Assembly (NCBI RefSeq): GCF_008831285.2
Contig: NW_022204755.1
Location: 124,001-188,000 of the forward strand
Length of the DNA stretch: 64,000 nt
Reading direction: 5' to 3'
Origin: Nymphaea colorata
Taxonomy: Eukaryota > Streptophyta > Magnoliopsida > Nymphaeales > Nymphaeaceae
In this document: one piece after another, positions 1 to 10,180 of the stretch
Layout: each line of letters begins with the position of its first letter
How positions within the stretch are numbered: position 1 is the stretch's first letter
Translations under genes and position numbers: made by a program
The notes under the pieces: generated by a model
Database searches by the model: none
Told to the model about the DNA's origin: nothing
What the model saw: only the letters and a program-made list of their open reading frames with translations

Positions 1-776
1 TATGTTCCATTGGCTCCCTTTTGTTCATAAAAGCCTGCAATGTATCGGCAATATACACAGTGTCGCTCGAATTAACCCACCAGTTATTAACTGGAATATT
101 AACAAGTTACATTCATGAAAAATTAATGATAAATTGTCTTTCCTAGCCAACAGTTCACATACTTTTCACAATTTGTCTTTTTATGTCATTTCTTCTTACA
201 GAAGAAGCACTTCATAGAAGAGACATCTTTTTGAGGCTGATAGTAGATTGGTTAGATGTTCATGTAGCGGACTATTTAGCCTTTTTCTTTATGACATTCT
301 TCTTTGGTCCGATTTTATGTTGACTTTTATAAGATGCCACATGTGCACTATGCACATTCTCACTCTTCAATCTCTCTTCTTCCTCAACACACTTGGACAT
401 CAAACCATTGAATGTCTATCCATCATTTTGCATGTTGTAAGAGACGTTGGAAGGACCTTATTTAGCAGGTGGAAATGATAGAATCAAGTGGACTAAGAGG
501 ACCAAAGGAGTTAGCAACTCTAGACTACAGAAGCAGCAAGCGAAGGCGATTAGATCGCTCACACTTTTCAAAGATTGCTTTCTCATGTGTTGTCTTTTTA
601 TTAGTTAAAAGGGCACACTCATTCACATGGAGTGTTAGGTATAGATCCATATATCCTAATGTCAACAGTACAATTTCTTTTCAATAGTAGAATTAGATCC
701 ATCAAAAATGAGAATATTACTTGAGCTATAAAAAATAACAGAATTAGGCAATGCAAGTGAGCGGACACTTGGTGGC
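1..776. other. AT-rich intergenic DNA, no gene seen
   Basis: Short open frames only, with no recognisable domain, splice pattern or RNA gene. The stretch ends at the sharp left edge of the duplicated block that begins near 777. Confidence 0.5.
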
Positions 777-1580
777 CACGAGAACGACAAGAACAAAAAT
801 CATGATACATCCAATCCATGGCATACTGAATGGTCTTCCACAATCCAGTCACCTGAAGCACAACGGACCTAGAATCTCAAACATTCTTCAATAGAGTTTC
901 TCGAAAAAGATCAAGCAGAAACAACTGCTAGGCTTATCAAAACAATCAGTCAATTGAGAATGAAGGACACCGAAAAGAAGAGCAAGAAAGAACTAAATTC
1001 ATACACATCAAATACGATCAGTACCTAAGTTCAATCAATCTCAAGCTCTCAAAATAATTTAAAAACAAGACCAACAAAAAAATTACTAATCGGCAAGTTC
1101 GCTTGTGTCAGCTGGCCTGGGTCCGGTACCCACGGTGGCTCGCCTGCCACCAGGTCTACGTGTCAGTGCTCTAATGCTCTCTCTCTCTCTCTCTTCCCGC
1201 TTCTTGCTTTGGCAGGAAATTTTGAGAGAACCTTCGTGGTTTGTGGGTTATTATAGAAAATTTCACTTCGTCCTTGATAACTTGCTGTAATTTGAAAAGT
1301 GCCTTCACATTTTCAGTTTCTTAAGAAAACTTCTTTGCCACCGACTGCTTAACAGGTACTGATTAGTTTAAAATTTATAGTTATATTTGTCAAACCTTCT
1401 ATATGCAAAATAGGGCCATTTATTTAGTGAGTAAAATAAGCACTCGAAGTCTGGAATTTCCAATCTTACAAGATAAAGAAATCACCAACATCCAATGCAA
1501 TAGATCAAGATTTATAAGAATAAAAAAATATGTAGCCTTTTCAAGTTATAAATTAATTTATAAATACATCACATTTTCTT
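777..1580. repeat. Duplicated block, copy 1 (homopolymer-shortened)
   Basis: This block matches 4139-4987 almost base for base, starting at the shared word gagaacgacaag. In its first ~650 bp nearly all differences are missing bases inside homopolymer runs: single g for ggg, cc for ccc, shortened a-runs. The last ~170 bp are almost identical in length. It contains a (TC)n run near 1168-1196. No protein is recognised. The open frame at 1105-1290 is not preserved as a frame in copy 2, so I do not call it a gene. Confidence 0.85.
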
Positions 1581-1861
1581 AAAAATAACCACTTCATGGC
1601 GCTCTGAAAAACACCAAAAGCAATTCAGCAAGGCTTTGTCTCCAAAATTCAAGCTTTCCTTTCGTTATTGAAAAAGCAAGAACATAGTAACATACGTCTT
1701 GATCAAATTATTGTTTTCACGTGTCGGCTTCAAAAACAGAATTCATATTACAATCAAATAGGGGATAACAAATAGATTTATTCTACAAATCAAGCAATAA
1801 TGTAACAAAATCAAGAAGTAAAATGATAATGGCACACACATATGTCTAGATAAAAGTGGGA

Positions 1862-1976
1862 ACCCGGCTTGGCCAGGCTCGACAATTTTTAATTAATTTG
1901 AAATAAATAAATGCATATATATAATATTTTTCTGATATATTTTTTGATTAAAATTTAACTAGGCTGGGCCAAGCCC
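1862..1976. mobile_element. Short inverted-repeat (MITE-like) element
   Basis: The left end reads ggcttggccaggct and the right end reads aggctgggccaagcc, which are near-perfect reverse complements around a ~75-bp AT-rich centre. The block could fold into one long hairpin. No clear target-site duplication is visible. It may be a small MITE or just a chance foldback of a GC island in AT-rich DNA. Confidence 0.4.
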
Positions 1977-3079
1977 CTCTTTTGTCATTTTGATGCTACA
2001 ATTTAGTACTAAGCAATGGTTGAAAATAAGAAGACCAAAATTAATGATTATGGGTGCATCTAGGAGGAACACACCTGTCTTAATTAAAAAAATTACAAAA
2101 TAGGAAAAATATATATATACATCTGAGATGAAAATTACTTCATTCTAAATAGTGCAATTCTTGTTTTATATTATCATTTTCCAATTACTTTTAATATTCA
2201 TTCCTTTCCAATTCTCATGGAGATTGACCAATTTGGTACCGTTTCTTTGGCAAACTATTCACAAATGTTTGAAATGCGATGGTCTGAAATTAATTATTTT
2301 CTCTCCAAGAAAGCTCATGATTTGGGTTAGTAATATTACTTGATAAGCTGATAAATATGGACCAAGAACCAAAGAGGCACTTTTGTTTAACAAGAAAGTG
2401 TTAAGAGCAAAGGTCGGGATGCAAATCAACCACCACTAAAATGCCAAGCTGATCAAAGGCCGGGAAGTCATCTTGTCGATGGTGAACTTGGTCGTTCCAA
2501 CTCAACGCATGGTCAATCAGTAGAGCAAGTATGACAATGGCTGATGGAGGAGCAGCTGGCCGTGGTGCCCACCAGATGGGGCAGGGAGGAGAGGTCCGAG
2601 AAGAAGAGCGGCTAGGAAAGGGCAGAGGAGTGAGTGGGAACTGATGTTGTGAATGTGAAATGACCAGAGTCCCTCATATGTGAAAAGGAAAACCCCATAA
2701 GATGCCTTGAACAAAGGTTGTTTCTCTGGTCAGGCAAAGGGGTGTATCTATTTGATTGTTGGGACGTCGTATCGAGACGTAGATGTGGTAAAAATTGTGA
2801 TCTTGATTTCATAATAGAAACAAGAAAGTAACAATCTAATTAGAATTCAAAATGGTTTTCGCATGCTCAACAAGTGCAGGGAGGGATCAACCATTTCAAG
2901 AAAGAAGTTAACCTTTCAACTACAAAGAGGACTGGGCTTATTGTGATATTAGATGGTCCTGAGCGATGTGAGTCATGGTAGGATCAAAACATTATAGTTA
3001 TATTTTACCAAAACAGTAAAAACCCACTTGCAATGCCATCATAAAATGGTATTGCTCACACATTCATTGAAAATGATGA
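1977..3079. other. Intergenic DNA, no gene seen
   Basis: AT-rich sequence with a moderately GC-richer patch around 2400-2700. Open frames on both strands there are short and match nothing I recognise. Confidence 0.45.
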
Positions 3080-3710
3080 CAACAAAAACAAAGTGTCCGC
3101 ATCATAAGCTATTAGATAATAAATCAGTTGCCACATGAGAACATTGTGTTTGTTTAAACACTGGTGACCAAGTAATTTCATTTAACATACCATAACCATA
3201 AAGGACAGTTTACCCATGATTGCAGCTCAATATTCAATTATTTGCCACAGTTGTATGATTGAAAAACGTTTTCTACTAAAGTAATAACTCGAATATCAAA
3301 ACTGAAATCAAGAACCAGCATTTCAGCAAATACATTTAAGTAGCTTACCTATCCACTGAAAACTCCTAATTCTTCAAGTCTCAACAAGAATTAATTCTAT
3401 TTCATAACAAATAAATGTCCGAAACACCCTTTTTTACCCTAAGGAAAACCAAAAAGAGAGTTAGCAATTAGACAAATTTTATAAAGTTCATAAAATGCCA
3501 AGGAAAACCCACAGATGCCATATGAATTCTTGAAAAAACTTCAATTATGACAAGAACTAAAGAAAAATAAACATAGAGAAGGTTTACATTGAGTAAGACG
3601 GAGAGCAAGATTGCTCTTCTTGAGTCCTTAAGTATTTTCCGTTCTATCTAAAAATGTAGCATTCTTGCCATTTTGGAATTGTCACATTCTTGCCCACTAA
3701 GTTATTTGTA
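3080..3710. repeat. Older duplicated segment Y, copy 1
   Basis: This segment is a diverged copy of 5575-6351. Shared words include aataaatcagttgc, accataaccataaa, ttcttcaagtc and gagcaagattgctcttcttga, in the same order. It lies downstream of duplicated block copy 1, and its partner lies downstream of copy 2, so the two pairs are parts of one larger duplication with different internal deletions. Near 3700 it supplies the uninterrupted version of the site where the copia element sits in the other copy. Confidence 0.65.
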
Positions 3711-4138
3711 AAGTGAGATAAGGCACTGAATAATCAGCAAGGTGAGCTGGGAGAAATTTCAGAGATAGAGAGAGCAGAAAGTTGCAGATATTCACTGCTG
3801 GCCCTAAGAAGATTGTCAAACAAAATGGTCAAAGGAACAGATCACAAGACATGACGTTATCAAGGACAAACGGTCCTCTCCTGAACAAACATATTGAACT
3901 AGTGATTGAGTGATCAATCCATGGAAGATGGCACAAACAACGCACAAAGCTATAACAAAAACAGACAACATCAACGAATTCAAGAGTGTGAATCCAAAGG
4001 AGAATTTGAAAATTCTAATGCATCGCACACTGAACGATCTTCAAGCAACTCTATCACCGAAACCAACAATCCAACCAGAAATCCCAGAGTTACACACCAA
4101 AATAGACGAAGTTGGAAAAATTTTTTTGATGTCCAAGA
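3711..4138. other. Intergenic DNA with overlapping non-coding frames
   Basis: Overlapping open frames on both strands (for example 3906-4196 plus and 3816-4028 minus) have no recognisable domain and are probably chance frames. The right part abuts duplicated block copy 2. Confidence 0.4.
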
Positions 4139-4987
4139 AATGAGAACGACAAGAAACAAAAAAATCATGAATACATCCAATCCATGGGCATACTGAATGG
4201 TCTTCCACAAATCCAGTCACCTGAAGCACAACGGACCTAGAAATCTCAAACATTCTTCAATAGAGTTTCTCGAAAAAGATCAAGCAAGAGACAACTGCTA
4301 GGCTTATCAAAACAATCAGTCAATTGAGAATGAAGGACACCGAAAAAGAAGAGCAAGAAAGAACTAAATTCATACACATCAAATACGATCAGTACCTAAG
4401 TTTCAATCAATCTCAAGCTCTCAAAATAATTTTAAAAACAAGACCAACAAAAAAAATTACTAATCGGCAAGTTCGCTTGTGTCAGCTGGCCTGGGTCCCG
4501 GGTACCCCACGGTGGCTCGGCCTGCCACCCAGGTCTACGTGTCAGTGCTCTAATGCTCTCTCTCTCTCTCTCTTCCCGGCTTCTTGCTTTTGGCAGGAAA
4601 TTTTTGAGAGAACCTTCGTGGTTTGTGGGGTTATTATAGAAAATTTTCACTTCGTCCTTGATAACTTGCTGTAATTTTGAAAAGTGCCTTCACATTTTCA
4701 GTTTCTTAAGAAAAAACTTCTTTTGCCCACCGACTGCTTAACAGGTACTTGATTTAGTTTAAAAATTTATAGTTATATTTTGTCAAAACTCTTCTATATC
4801 GCAAAAATAGGGCCATTTATTTAGTGAGTAAAATAAGCACTCGAAGTCTGGAATTTCCAATCTTACAAGATAAAGAAATCACCAACGTCCAATGCAATAG
4901 ATCAAGATTTATAAGAATAAAAAATATGTAGCCTTTTCAAGTTATAAATTAATTTATACAACTAAACACTCCACATTTTCTTAAAAC
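4139..4987. repeat. Duplicated block, copy 2 (full-length homopolymers)
   Basis: Partner of 777-1580 and about 45 bp longer, mostly because its homopolymer runs are longer. It holds the same (TC)n run near 4556-4573. The 116-codon open frame at 4324-4674 matches no family I know and is broken in the other copy. It is best treated as repeat DNA. Confidence 0.85.
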
Positions 4988-5227
4988 ATTTCAAACACAT
5001 CTATGTGGCTGCTTTTAGAAAAAAAGCCAAATGAAAGAAAACTATCAGCAGGCCGCTCTTCCACTAATTCTCATAAGTTATTTTTATTGGTATACCATCC
5101 TTTTTCTCTCTTTGTTTAATTTTGATATAGAAAGGAGGATGCTGAGCTGAAAGAAGAATACAATTAAATTTTCATATTAAAAAAACTCAAAATTCATTTC
5201 ATTCTTTTTTCCCTCTCTGCTTTTTCC

Positions 5228-5228
<1 letters not shown>

Positions 5229-5264
<36 letters not shown>

Positions 5265-5276
5265 GAGAGAGAGAGA
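5229..5276. repeat. (TA)n / (GA)n microsatellite
   Basis: A perfect TA run at about 5229-5261 runs directly into a GA run to about 5276. The next ~300 bp hold two diverged copies, about 160 bp apart, of a segment containing atttgattttt and ttttagtctttgg. Confidence 0.9.
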
Positions 5277-5574
5277 TAGTGAAATTGGTACGTCACTGAC
5301 AATTTGATTTTTCAAGGATAAAAGTTTGAGAGAAATTCAAAGAGAGAAAAAGGTGATGTTTTAGTCTTTGGCCGTTAAAACAATGGAAAATAGCCTAATA
5401 TCTTGGAAAAAAATGAAAAAAAGGCTGATTTAGAAAGAGAGAATATGGTAGGCACGTGACCATTTGATTTTTCCAAGAGAAAAGTGAGAGAGAAAGTCAA
5501 AGAGAAAGGAAGAGGTGATATTTTAGTCTTTGGGTGTCGAAAGCACAATCGCTTAAACAGTAAACAACCACTTG

Positions 5575-6351
5575 TAAACAGTCTGCGTCATATGCTACTT
5601 GCTAATAAATCAGTTGCACATGAGAATATTATCGGTGGTTAAACACTGATGACTAAGTATTTTACCTTTAATATACCATAACCATAAAATACAACTTCCC
5701 ATGGTTGCAGCTCAATATTCAAGTGTTTGGCACAGCTGTAGAACGCACAAACTTTTTATACAAAAAGAAATAACTCAAGTATCAAAACTGAAATCATCTT
5801 TCAGGAAACTACACTTGGCAAACACATTTAAGAAGCTTAGCTTTCAACTAAAAACTCTTAATTCTTCAAGTCGCAACAGGAATTAATTCCATTTCCTAAC
5901 AAACAAATGGAACTCTCCAAGACATGCCTTTTTACCCTAGGAAAACCCAACAAGAGGGTATGAAATGAGACTAATTTTCCTGCATCCACTGAAAACTCTT
6001 AATTTTTCAAGTCGCAACAGGAATTAATTCCATTTCCTAACAAACAAATGGAACTCTCCAGGACATGCCTTTTTACCCTAGGAAAACCCAACAAGAGGGT
6101 ATGAAATGAAACCAATTTTCCAACAAGAGGGTATGAAAATCCATAGATGCCACACAAATTCTTGAAGAAACTTCATCAATTAAGACATGGACTAAAGAAA
6201 ATAAAAATAGACTTGTTACCCAAGAGGGAGACAGAGAGCAAGATTGCTCTTCTTGACTCCTTATGTAGTTCACAGGATTCTGCTTTCTAATCATTGAAAA
6301 TGCTGCATTTTGCCGCTCTAACATTGTCAAGTACTTTGGCATAAAGTTAAC
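5575..6351. repeat. Older duplicated segment Y, copy 2, interrupted by copia
   Basis: Diverged copy of 3080-3710. It includes a local 141-bp tandem duplication (5851-5991 and 5992-6132) that segment Y copy 1 lacks. Similarity to copy 1 runs up to about 6351, where the copia LTR begins. The open frames inside (5701-5886 plus, 6073-6342 minus) show no known domain. Confidence 0.65.
5851..6132. repeat. 141-bp tandem duplication
   Basis: Two head-to-tail copies begin with aaaactcttaat at 5851 and 5992. They share ggaactctcca and accctaggaaaacccaacaa and differ at a handful of positions. A third partial piece (caacaagagggtatgaaa) follows near 6121. Confidence 0.85.
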
Positions 6352-6861
6352 TGTAAGCCTGTAAAAGAGAAAGAAGGATGAAGATGATGAACAAAAGAAA
6401 TTAATGTGGTTCAGAAGAAAAATTCCTACTCCACGACTCAGTCATCAATTTCATGATGATCTGGTTCTCTTAGCACAGTATTTATACATTGCTATGTCTG
6501 ATTTCAATTTGAATCAGTTTCCATGGGCGTGGCACATCTGTTTGATTGAATTTTCTCCTTTGGTTTTGAATAGGAGAAACTGACATTCTCCTGAAATCTT
6601 TCATAAATGTGAAGAGGCATTTTTGTTGCTTGTCCGATTGGCATTGCTTCCATATTTATTGCTCTTAATTTGCTGGAATTCTGATTTATTGCTGGAGCCT
6701 TATGAAGATGTGTTTTAGTCTCTTGACTCTCGTGGCTGATTTGATTTTCTGCTATATTAGTTATGCCTGATTTCCTGCAGTTATGATCCATGCCTGATCT
6801 CATGGAGTTATGAACCTTTGAAGACGCACCTGATTTTCTGGACTGAGCTGGTGCATTATCA
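6352..6861 (-). repeat. 3' LTR of a truncated Ty1-copia element
   Basis: Read on the minus strand, the LTR starts TGATAATGCACC next to a polypurine tract and ends ...GGCTTACA at 6352, giving TG...CA ends and about 510 bp. The right boundary is set by the end of the pol frame and the purine tract. The left boundary is set by the paralogous segment at 3080-3710, which continues in step up to this point. A TATA box lies inside. No second LTR is visible above 10.2 kb. Confidence 0.65.
6479..6486 (-). promoter_or_regulatory. TATA box of the copia LTR promoter
   Basis: The minus strand reads TATAAATA in the middle of the LTR, a usual place for the U3 promoter of a copia LTR. The downstream LTR half is T/C-rich, as expected for R/U5. 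Position and motif support the call; activity is not implied. Confidence 0.5.
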
Positions 6862-6874
6862 TCCCGCCTCAACC
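6862..6874 (-). other. Polypurine tract of the copia element
   Basis: Minus-strand GGTTGAGGCGGGA lies directly before the LTR start TGATAATG and just after the last recognisable RNase H residues. This is the position of the plus-strand primer in LTR retrotransposons. Confidence 0.55.
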
Positions 6875-8349
6875 AAAGGGAAGGTTGCATACGTAAGCCA
6901 AGATGCTGAATCGTTGCTGAGACAATGGTTTGGTAAATAGATCTGCAAGCTGACCTTCAGTTGTGACGAATTCAGTAATCATATTTCCCAGTGCGACTTG
7001 TTCAAGAACAAAATGATAATCGAGTTCCAAAATGTTTCATACGTGATTGAAAGACTGTTTTGATAGTGGTATGTAGTGCCGAAATATTGTCACTCAATAT
7101 AATTGGTGCTTTGGAGAGGTAGACGCCGAGATCTTGTAAAATAAAGGTAAACTATTTAATTTCAGCAGCAGCTCCGGCGAGGGCCCGGTATTCAGCTTCA
7201 TAGGACGAGCGAGCAACAGTTGGTTATTTCTTAGAGCTCAAAGATATGCAATTTGGACCAAGAAATATGCAGTATCCTAAAGTTGATCGGCATGTATCTG
7301 GACAGCCTGCCCAGTCTGCATTAGAGTACGCTCAAAGAGTAAAATCTTGGGATTTATAGAACTGGATACCATATTGAGACGTGCCTCGAACATATCATAT
7401 AATGTGTTTCAAGATTTGAAAATGCTTCATCGTTGGGGCATGCATGAATTGACATGCAAAATTTACTACATAGGAGAGATCTGGCCATGTAAGGGTCAAG
7501 TATTGAAGTACACCTGCAAGACTTCGATATGCGGAGGCATTGGAATAAGGAGGATCTATTTCCCAGGAGATTTGGAAACAACAGTAATAGGTGCGGTGCG
7601 CTCACTATTTTACATTGCTGCATTTGTGCTCTAGAAATAATGTCCTGAGCATATCTAGACTGATGCATAAACAAGCCATTGCAAATCCTTGCAACTTGAA
7701 TTCCCAAGAAGTAGTTCAGATCACCCAGATCATTCATAGTAAATTGTTGTCTGACGGCGATGAGGAATGACATTATAAATGAATGTGAATTTCCTATAAG
7801 AATGATATCATCAACTTACAGTAATAGAATAGTGATAAATTTTTCTTGTCTGCGAACAAAGAGAGACGGATTGGTGACACTGGCAATGAAGTCCATAGGG
7901 AATAGAAATTGAGCAAATCTGTCATACCACACCCGAGGTGCTTGTTTCAATCCATAAAGAGCTCGATTTAATCTACAAACATGTCTGGCTTGGACGGATC
8001 TTTAAATCCAGGAGGTTGCTCAATATAAACTAGCTCACGAAGATGCCCATTATGAAACACATTTTTGACATCTAATTGTTTTAGAGGCCAATTAAATGTG
8101 AGGGCAAGACTAAGAACAATTCTTATAGTAGCAAATTTTACCACTTGTGAGAAGGTTTCCAAGAAGTCTGGACCTTGAACCTGGTTTATATCCTTGTGCT
8201 ACGAGATGCATTTTGACCCTTTCAAGCTGCCCATCTCCTTTGAGTTTAGTTTTGAAGACCCAATGGCTCCCGACCACATGCATGTTTTGTGTATGAGGCA
8301 CGAGATCCCAAGTATGGTTTTCCTGTAAAGCAACCATTTCATCTTTCAT
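6875..8349 (-). pseudogene. Copia reverse transcriptase and RNase H remnant
   Basis: Pieces of the RVT_2-type reverse transcriptase and RNase H are read on the minus strand in domain order. At 8110-8349 there are HTWDLVPHTQ and VGSHWVFKTKLKGDG, followed by VAQGYKPG. At 7968-8162 come QLDVKNVFHNGHL and VYIEQPPGF. Near 7816 is VDDIILIGN, then FTMNDLGDLNYFLGIQVA. RNase H follows near 7090 (ILSDNISALH) and 6920 (EGQLADLFTKPLS). The catalytic YVDD tyrosine codon is TAA (plus-strand 7816-7818), and several frameshifts break the frame, so no working enzyme can be made. Intact copia pol is one long polyprotein; this is a clear pseudogene. Confidence 0.9.
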
Positions 8350-8399
8350 AGCCTGATACTAGCCTGGGTGTTTGAGGGCAAGGGTGTAATGTGATGGTT

Positions 8400-9534
8400 C
8401 AATTGGAATGGATGAAGTGGTAAAGGCATACTTAGGATTAGGTTTTATGATGCCGGATTTTGGATCGAGTAGTCATAGAATGAGTTGAGGAGGAGGTAGT
8501 CCATGGGACTAATGGTGAACTGGGTGGCTCGAGTTGGAGAGGTGATGTAGGGGCTGGTATAGGCATAGGTGGCACAGGAGAAGGCTCTTTGGTATTATGC
8601 ATTTGGGCTAGACGTTGAGATTCAAGATGAGGCTCATTGGATGAATCTAAAAAAGAGACAAAGTCAGCATTAGAGGTTATGGGCCTAGAAGTTGGCATGG
8701 TGTTGTTGTACGGAAAATGGGTTTCATCAAACATGGCATGATGGGATATATATACACGTCCAGTGGGAGGATATAGACATCTATACCGTTTATGATGGTT
8801 GCTATATCCAAGAAACACACATGGTAACGACTTGGGCTGAAACTTATGATTTGTATATCCTCTAAGGTAAGGATAGCATCTGATCCAAAAGTGCGAAGAC
8901 AAGAAAAATCAGAGTGTTTCTTGAAAAGCAACTGATACGGACTTAGCATGTGTAAAACTTGTGATGGAAGTCGGTTGATAAGCCAAACTGTAGTGGAAAA
9001 AGCCTCAACCCAATATTGAGCTGGAAGATGGCTATGAAATAACATAGTAAGACCTAATTCTGTAACCGATCTATGTTTTCTTTCCACCATAGCATTTTGT
9101 CTGGTGTCTTAGGACAGGATTTTTAATGTTTGATGCTGTTCTCCTTTAAATAATCTGTAAGAACCAAATTGTTAAACTCGCCTCCTTCATCACTTTGAAA
9201 AACTCTGAGCTTTGCATCAAATTGTCTTCGAATCACTTTGTGAAATTCAAGAAATTTGGCAAAAAATTCAGATTCTGTTTTAGATGATAAATCCATGAAT
9301 ATTTAGAGAATTGATCCACAAACAAATCATAATATTTTAGATTCTGGCAAGATGCAATAGGAGCCAGCCCCATAAGTCACAATGCACTTTAGTAAATAAA
9401 GAATCACGATCATCATCAATAGGAAGAAATAGAAGCCTGCATGTCTTTCCCATCTGACAACTGGCATATGTAAAAGATTTAGGCAAATTTTCTGTCATTG
9501 TAATAAACTTATTTGCACTCATAAACTCTAACAC
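8400..9534 (-). pseudogene. Copia integrase remnant
   Basis: The 9337-9534 frame carries the GAG-pre-integrase/zinc region and the start of the core (residues near KVHCDLWG). The 8677-9090 frame has the end of the core: VERKHRSVTELGLTML, HLPAQYWVEAFSTTVWLINRLPS and SPYQLLF. The 8438-8902 frame has the copia-typical segment after integrase, FLGYSNHHKRYRCLYPPTGRVYIS. The pieces lie in different frames, so several indels separate them. Integrase lying before reverse transcriptase is the copia gene order and excludes gypsy. Confidence 0.9.
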
Positions 9535-9555
9535 TTTATGATGTAGATGACCAAG

Positions 9556-9999
9556 TCATCCATGCCACACTTCAAAAGGAGCTGATTGCAACCGTGTTGA
9601 AAAGAACACATTCTTCGGTTTTTGCTTGAGAGCATACAGATCGACTTCTCTAGACCCTGTTTTAGTCACTTCGTTGGTCTCCTTGTCCTTAATAGCAAAG
9701 AAATTTGAAGAGAATTCAAACACATAAGGCATAGTAGAAGTGAGTTGACTAACTGAAATAAGATTTTTCTTGATGTCGGGCACAACAAGAACGTTGTCGA
9801 GAGGAATTGTGCGATTTCCCACATGGATATCAACAACTCCAATATGTGTAGTATCAAGATGTTGGCCATTTCCTACCATGATTTTGTCTATTCCTTTATA
9901 TGGAATGCAACTTTTGTGTTTACCTGGATCATTGGTCACATGAGAACTTACTCTGGTGTCAGGAAACCAGTCTTGATTAGTAGGATCAGTGATTTTCAT
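9556..9999 (-). pseudogene. Copia aspartic protease remnant
   Basis: This minus frame of about 147 codons contains WFPDTRVSSHVTND, the copia protease signature. The family normally has DSG or DTG followed by ASSH; here the glycine is replaced (DTR). The linker follows with VGNGQHLDTTHIG, PLDNVLVVPDIKKNLISVSQLT and the LYALK-type lead into the GAG-pre-integrase domain. The active-site change and the broken neighbours point to a dead copy. Confidence 0.88.
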
Positions 10000-10180
10000 A
10001 GCAGCAAATGCCCATGCAATATAACATGGTTGATAAGCATGATCAAACCTGTGATAACATTTGTATCTGAAAATGTGTTGGAAATCCTTGTTTCTTTATC
10101 TAACAATTCTCTTTTAGCTTTTCTATTGTTTGCTCATGAGAATTCAAGACAAATTGATCTAGACATTCTTTTTTCATGAT
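10000..10180 (-). pseudogene. Truncated copia gag end (zinc-knuckle region)
   Basis: The minus strand just before the protease reads YHRFDHAYQP, typical of the end of the copia gag CCHC knuckle. Upstream is only a short gag-like lysine/arginine-rich stretch before the element fades out near 10180. No gag body, primer binding site or 5' LTR follows, so the element is 5'-truncated here. Confidence 0.6.

Noticed and set aside
4324-4674. 116-codon frame as a possible small gene
   Set aside because: The paralogous block at 777-1580 does not keep it open, there is no recognised domain, and it spans a (TC)n run.
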